This document shows, in pieces, positions 17,722 to 26,224 of a stretch of DNA of 64,000 bases. Each line of letters begins with the position of its first letter. Position 1 is the stretch's first letter. Made by a program: the position numbers and the translations under genes. The notes beneath the pieces were generated by a model. That model was not told where the DNA came from. It did not search any database and was given only the letters and a program-made list of their open reading frames with translations. The stretch is from CAYYNP01 sp964472545 (GTDB lineage: Bacteria; Planctomycetota; Planctomycetia; Pirellulales; Thermoguttaceae), in NCBI GenBank assembly GCA_964472545.1, contig CAYYNP010000003.1, positions 1 to 64,000 on the forward strand, given 5' to 3'.

Positions 17722-18114
17722 ATGAAACCCCATATCGCACTAACGTTTGCCGTGCTGCTGCTTCCGGCGGTTGCCCGGGCCGAGTTTCGCACGATCGCCG
17801 TGGAAGTGTTTCTGGCCGAGGACAAGACGGTCAAAGTGAACATCCACTCCGAGGCCAAAGGCGAGACCTGCAAGGCAGTCTCCGTCGCCGAGGCCGCAAA
17901 GGTCCTCAAACAGGCCAGAGGTTGGGGGAGTTCGGTGGGAGTGGCCATCGTGACCGACGGGGCCCATCTCAGCCAGTACTTTCCGCTGGTCCAGGCCATT
18001 GCCGGGAATGGTTGGCTTGATCTGGCGCTGCTGAAACAGAACCGGGGGATGATGGGGGAACAGATCCTCAGGCACTACAAGATCAAGACCCCCGCTCGCG
18101 GCGGCGGGCGATAA
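17722..18114 (+). CDS. Small secreted protein, unknown
   Basis: A 130-residue protein with a clean signal peptide (KPHIALTFAVLLLPAVARA). The mature part is about 110 residues with alternating strands and helices (AVEVFLAEDKTVKVNI; SVAEAAKVLKQARGWGSSV; VAIVTDGAHLS). It faintly recalls the periplasmic domain of ExbD/TolR, but has no membrane anchor. No family is assigned. It lies 35 bp after the FGE-like gene on the same strand. Confidence 0.65.
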   Translation: MKPHIALTFAVLLLPAVARAEFRTIAVEVFLAEDKTVKVNIHSEAKGETCKAVSVAEAAKVLKQARGWGSSVGVAIVTDGAHLSQYFPLVQAIAGNGWLDLALLKQNRGMMGEQILRHYKIKTPARGGGR

Positions 18115-18129
18115 GCGGGAGATCGTACA

Positions 18130-18202
18130 GTAGCCATCTTGCTCCGCAAGATGTGGCCGTCTCCGAACGATGTGGCCGTCTCGCCGCAGCGAGACGCCTA
18201 CG
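18130..18202. repeat. Palindromic repeat family B, variant copy
   Basis: Bounded by GTAGCC and GCCTAC, it contains hairpins CATCTTG-CTC-CGCAAGATG and CGTCTCGC-CGCA-GCGAGACG. The first stem has T-A pairs where other copies have C-G, so pairing is preserved. It lies between two genes, 25 bp before the next start. Confidence 0.75.
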
Positions 18203-18227
18203 ATGACCGTGCAAGGAGTCTTGCGTC

Positions 18228-21200
18228 ATGTCCGGCCGAACCTGCTGCTCGCCGTTGGTTGTCCTGCTACTGTCGACGCTGCCGTGCATCGCCGCGGAAG
18301 ACCCTGCCTTCCGTCCGTTTCAGAGCAAGGTCCTCCGTGGCGGCGATCCCGCGCAGCACGTCCGGCTGCCGGTCGCCGGCGTCGAGCAACTCTCGCTGAT
18401 CGCCGAAGGCGTGCCCAACTACAACTTCGGCCACGCCGATTGGGGCGACGCGAAGCTGATCGACGTCGAAGGGAACGTCACCTATCTGAGCGACCTGAAG
18501 CCGATCCACGTCGACCAGCCGTACGGCACGCCGCGCCGCGACCGCAGCCATCGCGGCGGGCCGATCCAAATAGGCGGGCGGCAATTCGACCGCGGCCTGG
18601 GCACCCACGCCCCAACCGAGCAACGCTTCGCACTGGACGGCAGGTACGCCTGGCTGGAAGTCTGGATCGGCATCGACGCGACCGCCGGCGATCAGGGTCA
18701 CGTACGATTCACGATCACCAATCGGCCCGTGCACGTGCGGCGCATGGCGTCCAAGCAGGGCGTTGATCCGGCGGCACTGCGCCGCGCGATCGCCGATCTG
18801 ATCGAAACCTTCGGCCCGAAGTATCCCCGCGGCGGCGAGTACCTCACGCAACTGACGGCGATCGAAAGCCGGCTTCAGCACGTACTCGAGGCAAAGCCCC
18901 GCGACGAAACGGCCGTCGACGACGCGATCGCCGCACTCGTCGCGCTGCAGAGCGAGGCCCTAATGGCAAACCCCTTGCTCGACTTCGACAAGATGCTGCT
19001 GGTCCGCCGCCGGGCAATCCGCAACGGCCAGCCCGGCGATCCGTGCACGGCTTCCGCCTGGGACATGGGCCTGCCGCGCAGTTCGCATGGAAACTCCAGT
19101 CTGCCGCCGGGCATCCACGACAACGCGATCGTGGTGCTCTCGCCGGCTGCGCCTGACGGGAAGTTGACCACGCTGTTCCAACCGCCGCCGGGCCGCTTCG
19201 TCGGCGACGTCGACCTGCACTTCGACGCCGAGCGGATGCTGTTCTCGATGCGCGACGAGGTGGGCTGTTTTCAGGTCTACGAGATCCGCACCGACGGCAC
19301 CGCCCTGCGGCAGGTCACGCGTTGCGACCGCCCGGACGTTGACAACTACGACGCCTGCTATCTGCCCGAGCCCCACGACGGAGCATCCGGCGGCATCGTC
19401 TTCTGCAGCACTGCCTGTTTTCAGGGTGTGCCGTGCAACAAGAGCAAGGTGGCCGTGCTCTATCGGGCGGCGGCCGACGGTTCGGACGTGCGGCAGTTGT
19501 GCTTCGAGCAGGACCACGACACCAACCCCACGATGCTGCCCGGCGGCCGCGTGCTCTACCTGCGTTGGGAATACACCGACCTGCCGCACTCGAACAGCCG
19601 CATCCTCTTCTCGATGAACCCCGACGGCACCGGGCAGATGGAATACTACGGGCGAAACTCGTATTGGCCCAACGCGATCTTCGGCGCTCGGCCGATTCCC
19701 GGCCGGCCGGGCATGTTCGCCGGCATCGTGGCCGGGCACCACGGCTCGCATCGCGAAGGCGAACTGGTCGTGTTCGACGCCGGCCGCGGACGCCACGAGG
19801 CCGACGGGGCCGTGCAGCGGATCCCCGGCTTCGGCCAATCGGTCGAGCCGCTCGTGCGCGACGAACTCACCGCCGCAAGCTGGCCCAAATTCGCCCATCC
19901 GTTCCCGCTCTCCGAGAAGTACTTCCTGGCCGCCTGCAAGCTACACGCCAACGCCCCGTGGGATGTCTATCTGGTAGACGTTTTCGACAACCTGCTGCCG
20001 CTGGTGCATCTCGACGGCTACGGGCTGTTCGAGCCGATCCCGCTGCGACGTACGCCGAAGCCGCCGGCAATCCCCAAGCGAGTCGACCCGACGCGCGACG
20101 ACGCGGTGGTCTTGCTGAGCGACGTCTACCGCGGCCCGGGGCTGGCCGGCGTGCCGCGGGGAACGGTCAAACGGTTGCGGCTGATGACGTACCATTTCGC
20201 CTACCAAGGGATGGGCGGGCTGTTGGGGACCGTGGGGCTCGACGGACCTTGGGATATCAAACGCGTGTTGGGCACCGTGCCGGTTCGGCCCGACGGGTCG
20301 GCCCTGTTTCGCGTGCCGGCCAACACGCCCATCTCCGTGCAGCCGCTGGACGCAGAAGGCAAGGCCCTGCAACTAATGCGAAGCTGGTTCGTGGGCATGC
20401 CGGGCGAGACGCTCTCGTGCGTCGGCTGCCACGAACCGCTCGGCAGCACACCGCCGCTGGATTTCGCGCAGAGCGGCCTCGGCGCGCCCGAGGAGATCTC
20501 GCCGTGGCTCGGCGGCGATCGCAACTTCAGTTTCAAACGCGAGGTGCAGCCGGTCGTCGATCACCACTGCGTCGGCTGCCACGACGGACGGCCAAATGAA
20601 GAAGGCGGAGCGCTGCCCGATCTACGGGGAACCGTGCTCACGGCGGACTACCAATCGCACATCGCCGGCAACGGCGGCGGGGCGGGAGGGCGTTACTTTT
20701 CGGTCGGCTACTACGAACTGGCCCGACGCGTCCGCCGGCCGGGGATCGAAAGCGACATGCATCTGCTGAAGCCGTTGGAGTATCACGCCGACACGACGCA
20801 ACTCGTGCAGCTTCTCGCCAAGGGACATCAGGGCGTTCAGCTCGATGCCGAATCGTGGCGGCGGCTGATCACGTGGATCGATCTGAACACGCCTTATCAC
20901 GGCACCTGGACCGAGATCGGCTGGGACCCGGGCGTGCAACGAGAGCGCCGGCGGGAATTGCGGAAGTTGTACGCCGGCGTGGATGAAGACCCCGAGGCGT
21001 TGGCCGCCGTCGATCCGCCGCAAGTCGAGCCGATCGTGCCGCAACCGCCACCGCCAGCATCCGACGTCGAGGCACCCGCGTGCCCCGGCTGGCCGTTCGA
21101 TGCCGAGGAAGCCGTACGGCGTCAGGCCGCCGCTGCACGAAACGTGGCGAACGGGGCAACGCGGTTGGTAATCAAGTTGAGCGACGGGTGGCTGGGGCAA

Positions 21201-22121
21201 AGCGCAGCGGTGCCCCAGGAGATCCGACAACCTGGGGCTTCGCTGCGCTCAGCCACCAGCCACCTCGAGACGATCTCAAAGCAGAGCCCGGGCGACGGCC
21301 TCACGATGACCATGACGCTGATCCCGCCCGGGCGGTTCGTGATGGGCGACCCAAACGGCCTCCGCGACGAGCGGCCCGCGTCGATGGTCGCCATCGAGCG
21401 GCCGTTTTGGATCGGCACCTGCGAAGTGACCAACCGCCAATTTGCCGCCTTCGATCCAACGCACGACAGCCGGTTCGAGTCGAAAAACGGCTATCAATTC
21501 GGCGTCACCGGCTTCGACCTCAGCGGGCCGGACCAGCCCGTGGTCCGCGTTTCCTGGACCCAGGCGATGGCCTTCTGCCGCTGGCTCTCGCAGCGCACCG
21601 GCCGGCGTTTCACGCTGCCCACCGAGGCCCAATGGGAATACGCCTGCCGCGCCGGCACCGCGTCGGCGTTTTCCTACGGCGGCCCCGACGACGACTTCTC
21701 CCCCTACGCCAATCTGGCCGACGCCAAACTCAAGTTCTTTGCCACCGACCCCTACACCATCCACGGCCCCTTGCCCAAGTACACCCGCTACGACGACTGG
21801 ATCCCCCGCGACGGGCGCTTCGACGACGGCGGTCTGGTCACCGTGCCCGTCGGCCGCTACCGTCCCAACCCCTGGGGCCTCTACGACATGCACGGCAACG
21901 CCGCCGAGTGGACCCGCAGTACCTATCGCCCCTATCCCTACGACGTAGCCGACGGCCGCGAGCAGCCCGACGCCATCGCCGACGCCCGAAAAGTCGTCCG
22001 CGGCGGCTCCTGGCGCGACCGGCCCGCCCGCTGCCGCTCGGCATATCGGGTGAGCTATCCGGCGTGGCAGGGGGTGTATAACGTGGGGTTTCGGGTGGTT
22101 TGTCAAACGGCCGAGGACTGA
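18228..22121 (+). CDS. NPCBM / propeller / diheme HzsA-like protein fused to FGE domain
   Basis: A 1,297-residue secreted protein with AAGGAG at 18213-18218 and a signal peptide. Residues about 30-170 resemble an NPCBM carbohydrate-binding module (NFGHADWGDAKLI; RGLGTHAP). Residues about 260-720 form a TolB/HzsA-like propeller (MLPGGRVLYLRWEYTDLPHS). Two c-type heme motifs follow: CVGCH at 731-735 and CVGCH at 781-785. Residues about 1023-1290 are an FGE-like domain (LIPPGRFVMGDPNG; LPTEAQWEYACRAGT; YDMHGNAAEWT) with only one Cys near the active site. Residues about 987-1013 are encoded by a family A palindrome. The heme and propeller parts recall hydrazine synthase alpha, but nothing here suggests anammox; an extracytoplasmic redox role in glycan use is inference. 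Confidence 0.8.
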   Translation: MSGRTCCSPLVVLLLSTLPCIAAEDPAFRPFQSKVLRGGDPAQHVRLPVAGVEQLSLIAEGVPNYNFGHADWGDAKLIDVEGNVTYLSDLKPIHVDQPYGTPRRDRSHRGGPIQIGGRQFDRGLGTHAPTEQRFALDGRYAWLEVWIGIDATAGDQGHVRFTITNRPVHVRRMASKQGVDPAALRRAIADLIETFGPKYPRGGEYLTQLTAIESRLQHVLEAKPRDETAVDDAIAALVALQSEALMANPLLDFDKMLLVRRRAIRNGQPGDPCTASAWDMGLPRSSHGNSSLPPGIHDNAIVVLSPAAPDGKLTTLFQPPPGRFVGDVDLHFDAERMLFSMRDEVGCFQVYEIRTDGTALRQVTRCDRPDVDNYDACYLPEPHDGASGGIVFCSTACFQGVPCNKSKVAVLYRAAADGSDVRQLCFEQDHDTNPTMLPGGRVLYLRWEYTDLPHSNSRILFSMNPDGTGQMEYYGRNSYWPNAIFGARPIPGRPGMFAGIVAGHHGSHREGELVVFDAGRGRHEADGAVQRIPGFGQSVEPLVRDELTAASWPKFAHPFPLSEKYFLAACKLHANAPWDVYLVDVFDNLLPLVHLDGYGLFEPIPLRRTPKPPAIPKRVDPTRDDAVVLLSDVYRGPGLAGVPRGTVKRLRLMTYHFAYQGMGGLLGTVGLDGPWDIKRVLGTVPVRPDGSALFRVPANTPISVQPLDAEGKALQLMRSWFVGMPGETLSCVGCHEPLGSTPPLDFAQSGLGAPEEISPWLGGDRNFSFKREVQPVVDHHCVGCHDGRPNEEGGALPDLRGTVLTADYQSHIAGNGGGAGGRYFSVGYYELARRVRRPGIESDMHLLKPLEYHADTTQLVQLLAKGHQGVQLDAESWRRLITWIDLNTPYHGTWTEIGWDPGVQRERRRELRKLYAGVDEDPEALAAVDPPQVEPIVPQPPPPASDVEAPACPGWPFDAEEAVRRQAAAARNVANGATRLVIKLSDGWLGQSAAVPQEIRQPGASLRSATSHLETISKQSPGDGLTMTMTLIPPGRFVMGDPNGLRDERPASMVAIERPFWIGTCEVTNRQFAAFDPTHDSRFESKNGYQFGVTGFDLSGPDQPVVRVSWTQAMAFCRWLSQRTGRRFTLPTEAQWEYACRAGTASAFSYGGPDDDFSPYANLADAKLKFFATDPYTIHGPLPKYTRYDDWIPRDGRFDDGGLVTVPVGRYRPNPWGLYDMHGNAAEWTRSTYRPYPYDVADGREQPDAIADARKVVRGGSWRDRPARCRSAYRVSYPAWQGVYNVGFRVVCQTAED
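21186..21264 (+). repeat. Family A palindrome inside the HzsA-like/FGE gene
   Basis: The left arm GGGTGGCTGGGGCAAAGCGC... and an inverted right arm ending CTCAGCCACCAGCCACC lie within coding sequence. They are read in frame as GWLGQSAAVPQ ... GASLRSATSH, in the linker ahead of the FGE-like domain. Confidence 0.9.
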
Positions 22122-22168
22122 ACCAGCCCCGCTCGCGGCAGAACCCTAGTTCTGACAGGTAAGACGAG

Positions 22169-22606
22169 ATGGAACTGTGGCTAGAAGACTACTTCTCTTG
22201 GAGCAAACATACGTGCATCGAAGCGGACCTTGATCAAGACGATAAGGGCCGCGGAGCTTCCGCCCAAGGGCAAGCGGTTGGATTCTACTCACGTCTTGGG
22301 GGGAAGTTGGTCGGCTTGTTTACGCACGGCAGCCGTCTGTTTGTTTGGATAGACGGCGAGGTATTTGAGGCGAACGAAGAACTGACTGTGGATTACTCCA
22401 AGAGCGGTGGACTGATCGAACTGACACTTGAGCATGGCCAAGAAAATCGCAAGGTCAAGTATGTAAACTCTAGGAAACCGGTCTCGACGCCGTATTACTC
22501 AGAGGATGAAGTGGATGCCGACCTCGGCCTTTGGATTCACAACGTGTTGAGTTCTCATGAGCGCACCAGCGATCTGGTCGAGCAGTGGCGACAAGGCATT
22601 CCGTGA
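22169..22606 (+). CDS. Small protein of unknown function
   Basis: A 145-residue soluble protein, rich in acidic and aromatic residues (MELWLEDYFSWSKHT; LFTHGSRLFVWIDGEVFEAN), with no signal peptide or membrane segment. Predicted strands in the middle suggest a small beta-rich domain. Its codon use is visibly less GC-biased than that of neighbouring genes (for example AAA, GAA, ATT and TAT are frequent), hinting at a different history. No family is recognised. Confidence 0.65.
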   Translation: MELWLEDYFSWSKHTCIEADLDQDDKGRGASAQGQAVGFYSRLGGKLVGLFTHGSRLFVWIDGEVFEANEELTVDYSKSGGLIELTLEHGQENRKVKYVNSRKPVSTPYYSEDEVDADLGLWIHNVLSSHERTSDLVEQWRQGIP

Positions 22607-22640
22607 CCAAATGCTCAACGCGCACTCGCGCCGCTTCACA

Positions 22641-23384
22641 TCACCGAAACAAATATGGCACCACCGCCCCCGTGATGTACTCGCCGGCCGGCGAACACAG
22701 AAACGCCACGCCCTCGGCCACGTCTTGCGGCGTGATCGTCTCGCGGGCGTGCCAGGCGGGGCCGTGGTCGCAGTGCTGGATGGCTTGCTCGAGGTCCTCG
22801 ACCGGCGTCACCGGGCCCGGCGCGACGGTGTTGAGCGTGACGCCGTGTTGCCAGGCGGCGGCGTGGGCGATCAGCATGGCGTGGGTGCGGGCGGCCTTGG
22901 CGACGTTGTAGGCGTAGGCCGGCGAGGCGTACGGGGGCGTCAGGGCGATGGCGATCAGCCGGCCCCATTTTCGCTGGTACATTCCTTTGAGCACCAGCCG
23001 CATGAGGTGGTAGATCGGGGCCAGCTCCTTCTGCACGTCGTCCAGTGCGCCGGCGGCGTCGAGTTGGTCGATTGGCTGCGGATGCCAGCCGCCGCCGGGG
23101 CCGATGATGCAGACGTCGACCTGTCCAAACGCCTTGACGGCCGACTCGACGAGCGTGCGGCACTCGCCCGGCTGCATGACGTCTGCCCGGCAGGCCAGCG
23201 CGCGGCCGCCTCGGCCCTCGATATGTGCCACGATCGCGGCGGCGCTTTCCGCGCTGGTGAGGTAGTTCACCACGACGTTCGCGCCCTCTCGGGCGAGCGT
23301 CAAGGCGATGCTGCGGCCCATGCCGTTGCCCGCGGCGCCGGTGACGATGGCCGTGCGGCCGTGGAGTGACTGTATCCTGACCAT
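22641..23384 (-). CDS. Divergent short-chain dehydrogenase/reductase
   Basis: A 247-residue Rossmann-fold protein of the SDR family. TGAAGNGMGRS (about residues 15-25) matches the classical TGxxxGxG cofactor loop, and YNVAK is the catalytic YxxxK. The usual NNAG is replaced by IIGPGGG, and the catalytic Ser normally 13 residues before the Tyr is not there (IAIALTPPYASPAY). Activity is therefore uncertain. The ATG at 23384 directly abuts an AAGGAG, an unusually short spacing. It lies downstream of, and on the same strand as, the SGNH hydrolase gene. Confidence 0.8.
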   Translation of the reverse strand: MVRIQSLHGRTAIVTGAAGNGMGRSIALTLAREGANVVVNYLTSAESAAAIVAHIEGRGGRALACRADVMQPGECRTLVESAVKAFGQVDVCIIGPGGGWHPQPIDQLDAAGALDDVQKELAPIYHLMRLVLKGMYQRKWGRLIAIALTPPYASPAYAYNVAKAARTHAMLIAHAAAWQHGVTLNTVAPGPVTPVEDLEQAIQHCDHGPAWHARETITPQDVAEGVAFLCSPAGEYITGAVVPYLFR

Positions 23385-23402
23385 CTCCTTGTGGAAGAAG
23401 GG

Positions 23403-23428
23403 GCTGTCTCGCGGAGCGAGACGCCTAC
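23403..23428. repeat. Palindromic repeat family B, half element
   Basis: TGTCTCGCGGAGCGAGACG followed by CCTAC is one hairpin of family B with one terminal arm. Its CCTAC supplies the TAG stop codon of the minus-strand SGNH hydrolase gene. Confidence 0.75.
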
Positions 23429-24147
23429 TTTGACGCTTCCTTCGGCGCCGGCTTTTTCAGGGCTTCGAGGATCGACTTGGCAACCTGACCGGCCAGCACC
23501 GCCGAGCCCTCGCCGGTGAAATGGACGTTGGCCGGCTGTTGGATCTCCTTCAGCCGCGGCAGGGCGAAGGCGTAGAGGTCGTCGACGGCGATGCCCTCGG
23601 CGTCCATGATCCGCTTGGCGGCCGCGTTGTAGGCCAGGGCGTCGGCGTTGGTTCGCGGCGGTTTGCAGCCCTCGGGCACCGGCGTGGTGCTGCACCAGAC
23701 AAGCGTGGCGCCGGTCTGTTTGAGCCGGGCGACGAGCTTGCGCATGTTGGCATCGTATTGATCGAGCGGCACCTGGTGCTTGCCGTCGATGAACTTCAGG
23801 TCGTGCAGCCCCCAGTTGAAGTGGATCACGTCCCAACGGCCGTCGCCGAGCCAGGCGTCGATCGATTCCAGCCCTCGGCTGGTGGGGCCGCAGTTGGCCG
23901 CCGGACGGTGGACGTTCGCCTTGCCGGCCAGCGCCGCCCGGGTGGGCAGCGTGTAGCCGATCGAGATCGAATCGCCCAACAGAAGCACCCGCGGCAAGGC
24001 AGGGTCGTCGACGATTGGCTGCATCGGACCGGCCGGCTTCGGACGGGGCGGCTTCGGCTGCGCGGCCGCCAGCTCTGCGCCGCCACAAACGGCCGACCCC
24101 AACGCGACGCCAATCATCAGCAGCACACCAACTCGCCAGGACTTCAT
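23425..24147 (-). CDS. Secreted SGNH/GDSL hydrolase
   Basis: A 240-residue protein with a signal peptide (VGVLLMIGVALGSAV). SGNH blocks are visible: block I LLLGDSISIGY with the nucleophile Ser, block III NWGLHDL, and a C-terminal NVHFTGEG where the catalytic His lies, although the usual DxxH Asp is replaced. Such enzymes remove acetyl or other acyl groups from carbohydrates or lipids outside the cytoplasm. Its last codon is followed by a stop created by a family B repeat, so the end of the protein may have been remodelled by that element. Confidence 0.85.
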   Translation of the reverse strand: MKSWRVGVLLMIGVALGSAVCGGAELAAAQPKPPRPKPAGPMQPIVDDPALPRVLLLGDSISIGYTLPTRAALAGKANVHRPAANCGPTSRGLESIDAWLGDGRWDVIHFNWGLHDLKFIDGKHQVPLDQYDANMRKLVARLKQTGATLVWCSTTPVPEGCKPPRTNADALAYNAAAKRIMDAEGIAVDDLYAFALPRLKEIQQPANVHFTGEGSAVLAGQVAKSILEALKKPAPKEASK

Positions 24148-24357
24148 CGCATTGCTCCTACAGTTTCGGCCGAAAGACGCCCCACACTGGGATTGTCGAA
24201 CACGCCGCCCCGCTTGTCAACGAAATCCCAAACGGGGAAATCCTACAAAGCCGCGACCGGCGGTCGCGCCCCGCCAGCCGTTTCCCGGGCCCAACGGCTC
24301 GATCTCCCTCCGGCGCGTTCGTTTTCCGGAATTCCGCGTCTGCCGGCCGGATTCTCG

Positions 24358-24386
24358 TTGACTCCCCGCCGCCGTGCTGCTAGGGT
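24358..24386 (+). promoter_or_regulatory. Sigma-70-like promoter of the PEP-CTERM leader gene 1
   Basis: TTGACT (24358-24363), 17-bp spacer, TAGGGT (24381-24386). The -35 hexamer is the same as at 29214 and lies at nearly the same distance from the conserved leader (83 versus 80 bp to GAGGCAGC), which supports both. The 210 bp before it (24148-24357) show nothing else. Confidence 0.5.
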
Positions 24387-24419
24387 GGTGGGCAGTTTCA
24401 AGATCACTAGTATCGTCCC

Positions 24420-24569
24420 GAGGCGCGAGAACTCCCCACTGAGGCAGCTTTCCCGACGCGCAATCTGACGTTGCGGCATTGGTCCGTAGCGATCGTCTGG
24501 CGTGTCGAAGCGATCCGTTCGTTTACGGATAGACTCCCCTTTGGTTTTGACGACGGCAATGGCCGCTGC
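24420..24569 (+). promoter_or_regulatory. Conserved structured 5' leader, copy 1
   Basis: This region matches 29276-29405 block for block: GAGGC, then GAGGCAGC, ATCTGRCGT, GCGATCGTCTG and GTTTTGACGACGGCAATGG. From GAGGCAGC to TCGTCTG the two copies align without gaps. A small stem CGCAA/TTGCG encloses TCTGACG, and a second hairpin ATCCGT/ACGGAT follows. It precedes the first PEP-CTERM gene by about 110 nt. Function unknown; cis-regulatory RNA is the leading guess. Confidence 0.6.
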
Positions 24570-24681
24570 CGGCAGTCCGTGCGGCTGAGCCCGTCGTTGG
24601 CAGAGGGGCCGTCATCGGCAAAGGGCCCGTATCCGAGAAAGAAGCGGCAAGATGACCCCTAGATTTTGGAGTGGAAGAAGA

Positions 24682-25587
24682 ATGCACACACGACAACCAG
24701 CGACCTGTTTGACGGCTCTGCTTTCGGTCTTCTCGATTAGCATCGCCACCACGTTGGGACCTTCCTCGCCTGCCCTCGCCGCGGGCGTAACGACGTTTGA
24801 CGACGGCGGTGTCCACGACCTGTCCTCGTCTATCGACCAGGTGGAGATCCTCAACGATACGGAATTAGTGGTCGGGCCGAGCGGCCAGATTCGAGAAACG
24901 TTGTTTGGCGTCGACATGACCGGCGCTTCGGTCTTCGATAGCTCACGCCTGACGATATCCGGCGGCACGCTGACCGGCACGTCCGGCGACCCCGGCAACG
25001 CCACGGGCATCGTGGCGGAGGGAAGTGCCGTGGTGTCGATGTCCGACGGAATGGTGCGGGCCACGACCAGCGGCCCCGGCAACTCCACGGGCGTTCTTGC
25101 CGCGGGCAGCGCATCGGTGTTGTTGTCTGGCGGCGAGGTCCACGCCATAACCAGCAGACCCGGCAGTGCCTATGCCGTGGTCCTCAACGGCGATTCTTCC
25201 CTGGAAATGACCGGCGGCCTGCTCCGAGTCAGCACTTCCGGGCCGGAAATCCGCGGCATCGAGGCAAACGACAACGCGACGGTGAGCATCTCCGGAGGGC
25301 GTTTCTCGATCCCCCCGAGAGACAGCGCGGCCCTCGTAGCGAACGACCAATCGAGTCTTGTGGTAAGCGGCGTCGGGTTCAACTACCCGTTGGGCTCGAT
25401 CTCGGCGACCAGCGGCACGATCAGCGGGACTCTCTCCGACGGCACGTCGGTCAGCCTCTCTTTCGAGCGGGCGTCGACGGCTTCGATCCACATTGTCCCC
25501 GAACCCGCCACGTTCATCCTGTTGGCGATAGGTGCGGCGGCCTTGGTGGGCTGCGGCTGGCAGAGGCGGAAGCGGGCGTCGCGTTAG
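24682..25587 (+). CDS. PEP-CTERM secreted protein with beta-helix-like repeats
   Basis: A 301-residue protein, using the ATG at 24682 that opens a signal peptide (CLTALLSVFSISIATTLG); an ATG at 24652 would add ten residues. The centre has repeats of about 25 residues of the form GSAVVSMSDGMVRATTSGPGN / ASVLLSGGEVHAITSRPG / SSLEMTGGLLRVSTSGPE, typical of a parallel beta-helix. The C-terminus is a complete PEP-CTERM signal: VPEPATFILLAIG, a hydrophobic helix, then a basic WQRRKRASR tail. Such proteins are processed by an exosortase and exported to the surface. Its stop overlaps the stop of the convergent gene (TTAG). Confidence 0.88.
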   Translation: MHTRQPATCLTALLSVFSISIATTLGPSSPALAAGVTTFDDGGVHDLSSSIDQVEILNDTELVVGPSGQIRETLFGVDMTGASVFDSSRLTISGGTLTGTSGDPGNATGIVAEGSAVVSMSDGMVRATTSGPGNSTGVLAAGSASVLLSGGEVHAITSRPGSAYAVVLNGDSSLEMTGGLLRVSTSGPEIRGIEANDNATVSISGGRFSIPPRDSAALVANDQSSLVVSGVGFNYPLGSISATSGTISGTLSDGTSVSLSFERASTASIHIVPEPATFILLAIGAAALVGCGWQRRKRASR

Positions 25588-25955
25588 GATCCCAAGATTG
25601 CGGTCAGTTGGCAATCTTCGGGCGATCCCGGTTCGAGGCAATCGGGCCGCGAGAGCCGGCCCACGAATTCCACCGCCAAAGGCATCTCGGCGCGAACCCA
25701 GAGCGCGCCGTGCCGGTCGAGTTTTTCAACGTCGATCTGACCACGGAAATTGCCGTCCGCGCGGCCCTTGGCGATCAACTGGCGGACGGCCTCGCGTTCG
25801 TCGGCCGAGGATGCCGGAGGATACGGCCGGACTTCCTCGGGAGCCTGTTCGTAGAACTGCTGCAAGGCATCGACCAGCCGCGCGATCGCCTGGCGGAGAT
25901 TCTCGCGGCGCTCTTGCTTGTCGGCGGCCCGCTTGCGTAGCGTGTTACTGCTCAT
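25584..25955 (-). CDS. Small charged protein, unknown
   Basis: A 123-residue protein with an AAAGGT-type ribosome site. The N-terminal 45 residues form a charged helix (KRAADKQERRENLRQAIARL), followed by QQFYEQAPEEVRPYPP and a globular C-terminus. No signal peptide or membrane segment. The open frame continues upstream but overlaps the next gene, so the internal ATG is preferred. It probably forms a two-gene operon with the gene at 25988-26224, 32 bp upstream. No family is recognised. Confidence 0.6.
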   Translation of the reverse strand: MSSNTLRKRAADKQERRENLRQAIARLVDALQQFYEQAPEEVRPYPPASSADEREAVRQLIAKGRADGNFRGQIDVEKLDRHGALWVRAEMPLAVEFVGRLSRPDCLEPGSPEDCQLTAILGS

Positions 25956-25987
25956 CGGTCTTACCTTTCTGGCAACGCCGCGCGGCC

Positions 25988-26224
25988 TCAGGCGACGGTG
26001 CCCGACTCCTGCCGAAACAGCACGCGCCGGCGGCTGCGGCGGATTTCGACCGGCCGCACGTAGGCCTGCGACGGAGCCCAGGGATCGTGTGGCAAGCGAA
26101 ACTGCGTCAGGAGAATCTTCCGTTCGGCCGCCTCGTCGGGACATCGGGCGGCGGAAACCACACGCCAATCGAGCTGCCGGTTCTCCAGCAGCGGATCGAG
26201 TGCCTTGATGCCGTGAGTCTTCAT
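25988..26224 (-). CDS. Small protein, unknown
   Basis: A 78-residue protein. The ATG at 26224 has AAGGAG 7 bases upstream, and this start is preferred over the longer frame beginning at 26332. It has one aromatic/charged core (LLENRQLDWRVVSAARCPDE), then ILLTQFRLPHDPWAPSQAY and a very basic RRSRRR segment near the end. Probably first gene of an operon with 25584-25955. Function unknown; nucleic-acid binding is conceivable from the charge. Confidence 0.55.
   Translation of the reverse strand: MKTHGIKALDPLLENRQLDWRVVSAARCPDEAAERKILLTQFRLPHDPWAPSQAYVRPVEIRRSRRRVLFRQESGTVA

Noticed and set aside
18228..22121. Evidence for anammox (hydrazine synthase)
   Set aside because: Only the alpha-like propeller and heme parts are present, fused to glycan-type domains. 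No beta/gamma subunits or hydrazine dehydrogenase are in the window.
24420..24569. Known riboswitch such as c-di-GMP-I upstream of a surface protein
   Set aside because: None of the conserved core sequences of the c-di-GMP, cobalamin or other riboswitches I know can be found; it is reported as an unknown leader.
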